From: Pseudonocardia sp. 73-21
GTDB taxonomy: Bacteria > Actinomycetota > Actinomycetes > Mycobacteriales > Pseudonocardiaceae
Assembly: GCF_001899645.1 (NCBI RefSeq)
Contig: NZ_MKVV01000053.1
Location: forward strand, 16,849-80,848
Length of the DNA: 64,000 nucleotides
Reading direction: 5' to 3'
Shown here piece after piece: positions 17,652 through 25,307 of this stretch (position 1 is its first letter; every line of letters starts with the position of its first letter). Under the pieces are notes generated by a model that was given only the letters and a program-made list of their open reading frames with translations, was not told the DNA's origin and did not search any database. Both the position numbers and the translations under genes were made by a program.

Positions 17652-20600
17652 CGGGTGATCTCCAGGTAGCAGACGGCGAGGTACTCCAGGCTCAGGTCCA
17701 CCGAACGCCTCTGCTCGAGGGTGCGCATCGCTTCGCTGTGCCGTTCCTGTGCGCGCTTGCGCTGTCCTTCGAAGAGGTGGAGTGCGCCGCGTCCGCGGTC
17801 ACGCGCGGTCTGCATCCTGCGGTCGATCACGGCGAGCTTGCGCTTGAGTTGCTCGTGCAGGCTCAGCCGCCGCCCCTCGGTGAGGGCGTCCGCTTCGTCG
17901 ATCCGTCGTTGCTGCTCGACAGTGTGCCGCTCGTCGAGCACGTCGGTGGCTCGGATGATCGGGGCTTCCAGTTCCTCGGCGTCGGCGGGATCGTCCGCCG
18001 GCCACAACTCCCCGCGTGCGAGTGCGGCCAACAGCGCGTCCGACGCTTCCGGAACCACCCGCTGGTTGCTCAGGTCCACGGCCGACCCCCACAGTTCTCG
18101 GGTCGCCCGATCGCCGGCCCCTTCGACGCGGGCGAGGACGACCGCGTACCGGCCCCGAGGGGCGATGGCGTCCCGGTCCGCTACCCGGATGTGTGCGTGC
18201 CTCGCCTGCCGGTGTCCTGGTACCGAGATCGCCGCCAGCACGAGCGGGTGGTTCGCAGTGAGAAGAGACCCTCCTGATGTCCGCGCGTTCTCCTGGTCGA
18301 GAACGAGCGGCAGGTCAGCTTCCTCACGCAGCGACCGCGCGAGGTCGGCCACCTCTGCGTGCATCCGATGCCCCCGACGGGCCACATCCTGAAGCTGATC
18401 GGCCATCACCGTGTTGCCCCGCAACGTGACCCGGACTTCGTCGACGGTCGCGATCCCCGGCGCGTTCGCTGTCGCCGCCCAGTCGTGCAGGAGGTGCGCC
18501 AGTTCGCGCTGGCCGACGTACCGGCCGCCGCGCACGAGCTCCCGTTCGAGCCCGGTCACGTCGACGTCGTTGCTGACGAGCAGGTCGGCGGCAGCGCCGG
18601 CCAGCTTCTCGGCTTCGGCCTTCTTCGCCTCGACAGCCGTGACGAACTGGTCCGCCTTCGCCTGCTTCTGCTCGGCATCAAGTTCGAAGCTGTAGACCGC
18701 CTTCTGCAGGGAGGAGAGTTCCGACTGGATGATCGGCTCGAGTGCTCCGATGGCGTTCTCGAAGACTCCGATGCGCTCCAGGACGCGGGTGAGGATCTTC
18801 TCGTCGATGGTGTAGTCGTTGACGAAGTTGACGACGTGGATCTTCTGCTCGCGCTGCCCGATGCGATCGATGCGCCCGATGCGCTGCTCGACCTCCATCG
18901 GGTTCCACGGGAGGTCATAATTGACAACGGCAGAGCAGAACTCGAAGTCCAGGCCCTCGCTCGCGACGCGATTGGCGAGGACCATGTCGAACGCGCCACG
19001 GCGGAACCCGGCCATCACCTCGCGGCGCTCCTCGCGGGGCACGCCACCGTGCAGGACCGCGACCCGTGCGTGTGGTGCGAGCCTGCGCCACAGGTAGGCG
19101 AGCGTCGGACGGGAGAAGGTGAACAGCAGGATCTGCTTCCGCTGGCGGAGGAGGCCCTCGACGATCGTCAGAAGCCGATCGAACTTCGAGTCCTCACCGT
19201 CCGGCAGCCTGCGTGCGGCAGCCATGAGCTCCCGGTGTGGGGGCACCGACGACCGGGCCGTCGTGGGTGCCCTCGGATCGTCCTCATCCTGCACTGCTGC
19301 CCACGCGTCGAACTGTCCCATGACGACGTCGCGCGCCGCGGGTAGACATGCGCTGGCGAGGCGCAGCGGCATCTGCATCGCGAAGTGGAGGGGCATGCCG
19401 ACGTCCTCCGCTCGCCGGATGCACCACTGCAGGTACTGGTCGTAGAAGGCACGCTCGGCGTCGCTCCACACGACCACCTCGTGGTGCGGCTCGCGGAGCG
19501 CTTTGTTCTCATCGATCTCCGCTTTGCGGGTACGGGTGATTGCCGACGACAACGCGTTCAGATCGGCGAGATAGCGACGGGCCTCGACCACGTCAGCAGG
19601 TTGCAGGACGTCGCGGCCGATGATCTCCCGGAGGACCGGGTAGTCCGGTCTGCTCATCAGTGCGGCACCGAACTTCATGGTCTTCAGCTCATCAAGGACG
19701 GCGAGGCGGTCCGCACCCGCAGCGCCCCGATCGAGGAGCAGTCGCTCGACGCGGAAAAGCACCGCATTCGGTTCCAGCCGCAGCTCCAGGATTCCGGGAT
19801 CGTCGAAGTCCTCGGGTGCAAGCAGCTCCAGCATGTTCGCCAGGTCGCTGTAGCCGAGGTTGACCGGCGTCGCGGTGAGGAAAACCCGGGCATCGGCCCA
19901 GTCGTTCAGGCGCATGCCGAGGTCGTAGCTCTTCGTCTCGACGTTGCGCATCTGGTGCGCCTCGTCGACAATGATCAGGTCGAGCTGGGGGGGATCCTCA
20001 TCGAACTCCTCGAGGCCCTTCCACGACCGCAGCCGCTCAAGGCTCGTGACGTAGGCGAACCGGTTGGGCAGCTTGCCCTTCTGGTGCCGGTCGAGGAACT
20101 GGTCGAGGGCCTTCGTGTCCAGCTCGCCGAGCCTGAAGTCGAATCGCTGCTCCATCTCGTCCCGCCATTTCGAGACGAGCGAGGACGGTGCGATGACCAG
20201 GACGCGATCGGCGGCGCGACGGGCCTCGAGCTCCGTCCAAATCAGGCCCGCTTCGATCGTCTTGCCGAGGCCCACCTCATCAGCGATGAGGATGCGTGCG
20301 GCGCCGGTGCGCAGCAGCCGCAAGACCGGCTTGAACTGGTACGGGCGGAACACCGTCCGCGTGGCACGGAAGGAGAAGATCGTGTCCGTCAAGGACGCAG
20401 CGAGCTTGCCCCGTGTCAGCGTGGCACCGAACCGGTCGATCGTCGACGCCGGCCCGAGGATCCACTCGGCTGGGCCGCCGTACTCGGGCGCCTCGTCGAG
20501 CGCCGATTCGGTAAGGAACTGGGACCGGTTATCGAGTCGCAGTTCGTAGCGCCACGTGCCCGCCACGAACCTGCGGCTGCGCACGTCCGTGTCCCGGCCG

Positions 20601-21004
20601 CCGGCGCGGGTAACGACCGGCTGGCCGACCCCGAAGCGCGGCGCCGCAACGACTGAGCCGTCGTCCCAAAGGGTCTCTGCCCAATCGTAGGCAGCGGCGA
20701 GCGGCGAGTCCTCGGTGAGGGCATCGACGTCGACGATCGCGCTGTCACCCGAGCCGACACCGACGTTCACCATCATGACGATCGTCGAGTCCACCCCGGA
20801 GAACCAGTAGAGACCCATCGGCAGCTCGGCCTCCGCCGCGGTACGGAGCTGTCCTACCGACGCGACGACGTCGGGGATCGCGCCGCCGATGACGAGCAGG
20901 CGGTCGAAGCGCATCGTCGTGAGGAGCTCGGTCAGGCCGGTGGACAGCGGGTGATAACCGAACGTCCGGGCAACCTCCTCAACCGACCGCACGAAGCGCC
21001 CCAC
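17648..21004 (-). CDS. SNF2/RapA-like helicase
   Basis: An 1118-aa SNF2-family ATPase. About 230 N-terminal residues (possibly phospholipase D-like, beginning at the FGYHPLSTGL region) precede the ATPase: Walker A ADEVGLGKTIEAG, Walker B VDEAHQM, and motif VI QRIGRIDRIGQ. A long coiled-coil, Glu/Lys-rich C-terminal region follows. The GTG at 21004 is preferred because GGAGGA lies just upstream; the frame is open further but Arg/Pro-rich. RapA-like SNF2 helicases frequent defence islands (for example DrmD of DISARM), but no DISARM partner is present here. Operon with the HelD-like gene. Confidence 0.85.
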   Translation of the reverse strand: MGRFVRSVEEVARTFGYHPLSTGLTELLTTMRFDRLLVIGGAIPDVVASVGQLRTAAEAELPMGLYWFSGVDSTIVMMVNVGVGSGDSAIVDVDALTEDSPLAAAYDWAETLWDDGSVVAAPRFGVGQPVVTRAGGRDTDVRSRRFVAGTWRYELRLDNRSQFLTESALDEAPEYGGPAEWILGPASTIDRFGATLTRGKLAASLTDTIFSFRATRTVFRPYQFKPVLRLLRTGAARILIADEVGLGKTIEAGLIWTELEARRAADRVLVIAPSSLVSKWRDEMEQRFDFRLGELDTKALDQFLDRHQKGKLPNRFAYVTSLERLRSWKGLEEFDEDPPQLDLIIVDEAHQMRNVETKSYDLGMRLNDWADARVFLTATPVNLGYSDLANMLELLAPEDFDDPGILELRLEPNAVLFRVERLLLDRGAAGADRLAVLDELKTMKFGAALMSRPDYPVLREIIGRDVLQPADVVEARRYLADLNALSSAITRTRKAEIDENKALREPHHEVVVWSDAERAFYDQYLQWCIRRAEDVGMPLHFAMQMPLRLASACLPAARDVVMGQFDAWAAVQDEDDPRAPTTARSSVPPHRELMAAARRLPDGEDSKFDRLLTIVEGLLRQRKQILLFTFSRPTLAYLWRRLAPHARVAVLHGGVPREERREVMAGFRRGAFDMVLANRVASEGLDFEFCSAVVNYDLPWNPMEVEQRIGRIDRIGQREQKIHVVNFVNDYTIDEKILTRVLERIGVFENAIGALEPIIQSELSSLQKAVYSFELDAEQKQAKADQFVTAVEAKKAEAEKLAGAAADLLVSNDVDVTGLERELVRGGRYVGQRELAHLLHDWAATANAPGIATVDEVRVTLRGNTVMADQLQDVARRGHRMHAEVADLARSLREEADLPLVLDQENARTSGGSLLTANHPLVLAAISVPGHRQARHAHIRVADRDAIAPRGRYAVVLARVEGAGDRATRELWGSAVDLSNQRVVPEASDALLAALARGELWPADDPADAEELEAPIIRATDVLDERHTVEQQRRIDEADALTEGRRLSLHEQLKRKLAVIDRRMQTARDRGRGALHLFEGQRKRAQERHSEAMRTLEQRRSVDLSLEYLAVCYLEITR

Positions 21005-21188
21005 AGTCTTCCTCCACCGGCATCGAGCTGAACGAACGAGAAGCCGGAGCATCCCGTGCTGGAACACACTTCGCCGCACGCCTTGCGAATGCGACATCCT
21101 CTCGGTCGGATCATCCATTCGGCGTACTACCCGGAGGCGCTTGGCCGGTTGGCCGTCGTCAGCTAATACTGCAACGGCGCTTCGCCGG

Positions 21189-23156
21189 TCAGGGCGGTCC
21201 GATCGGCAACGCGTTGCTGGTCTTGGTCCCGGTCGGGCTCGTGGTGCGGGCGGCAACGGCGCCCGCAGGCGCACGGGCGACCGTGATCGTGTGCACGTCG
21301 TGGCCTGTGGCGGCGTGGTGGCACTGCTGGGTACCGGGGTCGACGACCGTGCTGCCCACCAGCAGGACGATGGGACTGGTCGCGTCGGGGCTACGGCCTG
21401 CCGACTGGCAGTCCGCGGTGACGGTGACGGAGCCGTCGGCGTTGCGCCGGGCGGCGTCGAGCACGACGGCCGGTGTGCAGTCGACCGGATCGTTGATCGT
21501 GACGGTGGCTGCAGGGCTCAGCGTGCCTCCGGTGCCGATGGCACGCACGGAGTAGGTGATCGTGGGCGAGCAGTAGTTGTCCGGGTCGTTCAGGGTGGGA
21601 GTGGGCACCGTCCGGGTGCCGCTGGCGATCGTGCCGCTGGTTGTGACCTGGTAGCCGGTGACCGGGCCGCTGCGCGGAGGCTTCCAGCCGAGCACCACGA
21701 TCAGGCTGCCGCTGAAGTTCTTGCGCTGGGCCGTGAGACCGGTCGGAGCGCTGCCGGGACCGGTGACGAACAGGTTGATCTTCAGTGCGTCCGGGTCGAG
21801 GGCGATGGTGGTTGCGATGTCGGTGACGATGTAGGTCGCCTCGGCGATGAGCAGCAGCCGGCCGAGTGCTCCCTTCGCGACGTCCGCTGTGCGCATGATC
21901 GCGGGGGAGAGCCGTTCCCAAGCCGATGCGGGCATGGCGGCTCGGAGCTGGTCGAGGATCGGTCGCACGTTCTCCACGGCGCACTTGGCGAGCTTCGCGG
22001 CCACCACGAGTGCGGTGCGGACGGACGGTGAACCGTCGGCTGCGTCGGCTGCGGCTCCCTGTGTGCAGTAGGCGAGAGCCTCGTACTCCCAGGTGGGCGA
22101 AGCGTGGCCCAGTTGGCGGGAGAGCAGCGTGTCGATGAGCCCGAAGGCCATTGTCTCGGGGGTGTAGCGGCTACGGAGCACGGTCGGGTTCGCCGACGGT
22201 GCGAGCGCGGCCTGCGCGAACCCGACGTGCACCTGCTGGCCCGGAGCGACCAGCCAGGTGCGGTCGGCCAGCGATGCGGGGATTCCCAGTTTGCCCAGTG
22301 CCGCGGTGCGCAGCTCGTCCAGCCAGCCGGGCACCCCGTCACCGAGCACGCTCTGGTAGGTCCACGTCGGTCGTACCGGCGAGGCGAACAGCAGCGCACC
22401 ACCTCGGTTGTCTGCCACCTTCACGGTGGCGACGGTGGCCTGTTGGGGGTCGTGCCCGGTGCAGACGCGCATGGGTGCGTTCTGGTCGTCGACGTAGATC
22501 GCATCGGTCAGCCAGACCGGGCGGGGCCCGCTGCACGTGGGGGCGTCCGTGCGTTGGTCGAAGACCGCGCCGATGTCGTGGGTGAGGTCACCGATGGCAT
22601 CGGTCAGCCACTGTTTGAAGCTGAGGTGGTCGACGGTGACGGTGGCGGTCCGGCGGTCGGGGCTCAATGCGGCGAGGTGCACACGCGCCGGGGTGACCTC
22701 GTGGACGGTCGCGTCCACGGCGGGAGCACCGTAGGCGGAGCCGTCGCCGGCGTCGTCGAGCAGGTAGAGCAGGCGATCGGGCGGCAGCGGCGTGTCGAGG
22801 TGGTAGACGAACGTCCAGGGCGCCGTGGGCTGACCGCTGGAGAGCACCAGACGCGCCGCCGAGAGCGACGTGCCGCCGGCTGGTCGGACGCGTTCGCCGC
22901 CGACCGGCTCGATTGCGAGGGTCGCCGGTGCCGGTCCCGCCCCGCCGGCGGGGACGCGAATCGACCAGCGATCGTCGATCTGGACCTCGGTCGACCGGTC
23001 GGCGGGGATGGAGACCACGTGCGTGGTCTCCACCGGGACCGGCGGGGCCGCCGACGTCGCGGGCGGCGAACCGTCGAGCCGGACTGCCGCGACCACGCCT
23101 CCGCCCAGAACCACGAGGATCGCGACGAGTGCGGCGGCGTGGACACGTGTCATCAT
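21189..23156 (-). CDS. Membrane-anchored surface protein with a fibronectin III-like domain
   Basis: A 655-aa exported protein. An N-terminal transmembrane or signal segment (about residues 5-25) follows MMTRVH. The next 450 residues include a beta-rich region and a largely helical part with several Cys; the last 180 residues look like a fibronectin type III domain (LGWKPPRSGPVTGYQV, YSVRAIG) followed by another beta-sandwich segment. It is the last gene of a minus-strand operon starting at 31865. Function unknown; an extracellular sensor or adhesin is possible. The 21005-21188 stretch beyond its end appears non-coding. Confidence 0.7.
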   Translation of the reverse strand: MMTRVHAAALVAILVVLGGGVVAAVRLDGSPPATSAAPPVPVETTHVVSIPADRSTEVQIDDRWSIRVPAGGAGPAPATLAIEPVGGERVRPAGGTSLSAARLVLSSGQPTAPWTFVYHLDTPLPPDRLLYLLDDAGDGSAYGAPAVDATVHEVTPARVHLAALSPDRRTATVTVDHLSFKQWLTDAIGDLTHDIGAVFDQRTDAPTCSGPRPVWLTDAIYVDDQNAPMRVCTGHDPQQATVATVKVADNRGGALLFASPVRPTWTYQSVLGDGVPGWLDELRTAALGKLGIPASLADRTWLVAPGQQVHVGFAQAALAPSANPTVLRSRYTPETMAFGLIDTLLSRQLGHASPTWEYEALAYCTQGAAADAADGSPSVRTALVVAAKLAKCAVENVRPILDQLRAAMPASAWERLSPAIMRTADVAKGALGRLLLIAEATYIVTDIATTIALDPDALKINLFVTGPGSAPTGLTAQRKNFSGSLIVVLGWKPPRSGPVTGYQVTTSGTIASGTRTVPTPTLNDPDNYCSPTITYSVRAIGTGGTLSPAATVTINDPVDCTPAVVLDAARRNADGSVTVTADCQSAGRSPDATSPIVLLVGSTVVDPGTQQCHHAATGHDVHTITVARAPAGAVAARTTSPTGTKTSNALPIGPP

Positions 23157-23164
23157 CCGTGCCG

Positions 23165-23326
23165 TCAGTAGTTCTTGCCGTGGCTCGGGCAGAGCCAGCC
23201 GTGCATGTTGCAGCTCTTGCGGCACTGCGTGGTCGCGGAGCCGCCACGGCCCTTGCAGACCTCGCACCGTGTCATTCTGACGTCCTTGCGGCACTTGCCG
23301 CAGTAGCGGTTCTCGGTCACAGCCAT
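23165..23326 (-). CDS. Tiny cysteine-rich (zinc-binding) protein
   Basis: A 53-aa protein with seven Cys and two His: CGKC near the N-terminus, CEVC in the middle, then CRKSC, MHGWLC and SHGKN. The spacing suggests two small zinc sites resembling a DnaJ-type or Zn-ribbon module. Its ATG overlaps the stop of the upstream gene (TGATG), and it ends 8 bp before the next start, so it sits firmly within the operon. It is too short for many gene callers. A zinc-binding adaptor is the likely role. Confidence 0.75.
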   Translation of the reverse strand: MAVTENRYCGKCRKDVRMTRCEVCKGRGGSATTQCRKSCNMHGWLCPSHGKNY

Positions 23327-23763
23327 CAGGCGGCGCTCCACATGTCGCGGGGTAGGACGTCTCCGTGGTTCCGGCTCGCGGAGACGGCGGAGTCATGCAT
23401 CGAGGAGACGAAGTCCCCCAGGACTCGGTGCAAGCGACCGTCCCACTGCCAGAGGAAGTCGACCATGGCGTCCGGGATGCGGACCAGATCGTGGTCGCCG
23501 GCCGCCGCCGGACGGTTGAAACGGACAGCCCACTCCTGCCTGACGCCGTCGTCGCCGATCACGTCGAACCACTGGTCAGCGTTGAGCGCGAGGTTGCAGG
23601 CCGTCAGGCCGGCGAGAGCCAGCACGTTGCCGTCGGTGATCGGCTTGCCTGCGTCGCGAAGGGCGGCGGTGTAGAAGTCCGGGTACAGCTGCCCGATGGT
23701 CCGTGGACCGGTCGGGCTCCCCGCGCTCCGCGGAGGTGGCTGCTTGCGGGTGAAGATGCCCAT
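23326..23763 (-). CDS. Unknown 145-aa protein
   Basis: A soluble, mostly helical protein starting MGIFTRKQPPPRS. A basic Pro-rich N-terminus is followed by a compact domain with GQLYPDFYTAALRDAG and a Trp-rich centre (NADQWFDV, QEWAVRF, FLWQWDGRLH). No family recognised. It is translationally coupled to the zinc-binding microprotein downstream and follows the 247-aa unknown protein after a 22-bp gap. Confidence 0.65.
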   Translation of the reverse strand: MGIFTRKQPPPRSAGSPTGPRTIGQLYPDFYTAALRDAGKPITDGNVLALAGLTACNLALNADQWFDVIGDDGVRQEWAVRFNRPAAAGDHDLVRIPDAMVDFLWQWDGRLHRVLGDFVSSMHDSAVSASRNHGDVLPRDMWSAA

Positions 23764-23785
23764 GGTGTTCGGCGTTCCTTCCTGG

Positions 23786-24529
23786 TCATTCGTCTCGATG
23801 GTCGACACTGACGGACGGCCGAAGCGCGGTCGGGGCCGAGAGCACGCGCACGGCGGCGCTCGCGTCCTCGCGCAGGCGCGTCCGCATGTCGGAGAACGTG
23901 CGCAGCGCCGCAACCGGTGTGAGCCGATCGGTCAGTCGACGCCGGCGTCGAGGTGCCAGCCCATCCAGCTCGTCGGTGACGCTGCCGATCAGCGAGCCGA
24001 GATCACGTCCGATCCGGACGACAGTACGGACGAGGTCGCTGACACCACCACCGCCGGCCGCCAGCGACGGCGCGGGCTTCGTCGTCGACGGTGCATCGGC
24101 CGGGGGGCGGATCTCCCGCCCCCAGAGGACACGGGCCAGCAGCGCCTCCTGGTGGGCGTCATCGGTGACCCCGTACTCGCCGGCGATGCCGCACAACAGC
24201 AGCCCTCGGCCGGCGGCTTGGACTGCCGCCGCGGCACCCATCCGGTCCTGCAGCGGTCCCAGCAGCTCCGGTGTCGATCCCGCGAGCGCGACGAGCGCGC
24301 CGACCCGCATCACCCACCATTCGGTGCGCTCGGCTACCGGGAGGGTGTTCCAGGTGGGTGCGCCAGGGCCGATCGACGCCATGCGCCGACGCGTGCGGTC
24401 CAGCAGACCGGAGCCGGCACCGTCGGACCCGGCGAATACCCCGGTCGTGGCGAGCTGGTCGAGCACCGGACCTGCGGCTCGCACGAAACCCTGCAGGACC
24501 ACGGCGATCTGTTGGTCGGTGAGCGGCAC
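23786..24529 (-). CDS. Unknown helical protein, 247 aa
   Basis: Starts at GTG 24529 behind an AGGAGAA ribosome-binding site. The first 150 residues are helical and Ala/Leu-rich, with TEWWVMRVGALVALAG; a Pro/Thr/Gly linker follows, then a basic helical C-terminus rich in Arg. No transmembrane span is clear. Part of the kinase-FHA operon. No family recognised. Confidence 0.65.
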   Translation of the reverse strand: MPLTDQQIAVVLQGFVRAAGPVLDQLATTGVFAGSDGAGSGLLDRTRRRMASIGPGAPTWNTLPVAERTEWWVMRVGALVALAGSTPELLGPLQDRMGAAAAVQAAGRGLLLCGIAGEYGVTDDAHQEALLARVLWGREIRPPADAPSTTKPAPSLAAGGGGVSDLVRTVVRIGRDLGSLIGSVTDELDGLAPRRRRRLTDRLTPVAALRTFSDMRTRLREDASAAVRVLSAPTALRPSVSVDHRDE

Positions 24530-24539
24530 GATCTTCTCC

Positions 24540-25307
24540 TCAGGAGCGGATACGACGGGATGACATGCGGCCACGCAGCGCGGCCACGGCGCCCCAGACC
24601 GCGAGGAACGCGACGATGAAGCCGGCGGCCGGGCCGGAGAGGCGGACCACCCCGTAGAGACCGAGCAGCGACGTGCCCACGCCGAGCAGGAACGACACGC
24701 CCGCGCCCGGCAGGACGAAGAGCAGGGCGGCGAGCACGGCGACGCCGATCGTGGCCGCGACCCGAACCGGGTCGGCGGTCCCGCCGACAACGGGGAGGTC
24801 GAGCGGCGCCACCGCGAAGCCGGTGAAGGTCACCGCGGCGCACGCCTTCGCCGACAGCACCGGGATGCGTGCCTCGCCGAAGGCGGCGATCCCGACCGCG
24901 ATCCCGATGACGAGGGGCAGCAGAACGGCGGCGGCCAGCGCCTTCTCCGCCGATGAGGCGGTGAAGAGCTCCGTCACCTTCGACACGACGGCGAACCACA
25001 TCAACGGGGTGAACAGCCAGGCCCGCGCTCGGCCGCCCAGGAGCCCGGTGAGAGCCCCGAGCAGCGCGCCCGCGAACCAGGGCGTGCTTCCCAGGAACGA
25101 GTAGACGTCCTTGGCGTCACCCAGCGCAAGGAGGGCGAGGATCACGTAGCCGTAGGTGTGCCACGGGGTCGTGGTCTCGGGGTCGCCACCGAGTCGCCGC
25201 AGGTCCCGCCACGATCTGATCGGGCGACCACGCAGCAGCGGCATCAGCAGTGCCATCCCGAACCCGATGACGACGAGCACGGCCAGCGGCTCCCAGACCG
25301 TCGTCAT
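24540..25307 (-). CDS. Polytopic membrane protein
   Basis: A 255-aa protein with about seven hydrophobic segments: the N-terminal VLVVIGFGMALLMPLL, then spans around residues 55-75, 85-105, 120-150, 165-180, 190-220 and 225-245. A cytosolic loop GRPIRSWRDLRRLGG separates the first two. Its ATG overlaps the kinase stop (ATGA), so it is probably a partner of the membrane kinase. No transporter signature is seen. Confidence 0.75.
   Translation of the reverse strand: MTTVWEPLAVLVVIGFGMALLMPLLRGRPIRSWRDLRRLGGDPETTTPWHTYGYVILALLALGDAKDVYSFLGSTPWFAGALLGALTGLLGGRARAWLFTPLMWFAVVSKVTELFTASSAEKALAAAVLLPLVIGIAVGIAAFGEARIPVLSAKACAAVTFTGFAVAPLDLPVVGGTADPVRVAATIGVAVLAALLFVLPGAGVSFLLGVGTSLLGLYGVVRLSGPAAGFIVAFLAVWGAVAALRGRMSSRRIRS

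Noticed and set aside
17648-21004. DISARM system
   Set aside because: The SNF2 helicase resembles DrmD in type, but no drmA, drmB, drmC or methyltransferase partner is nearby.
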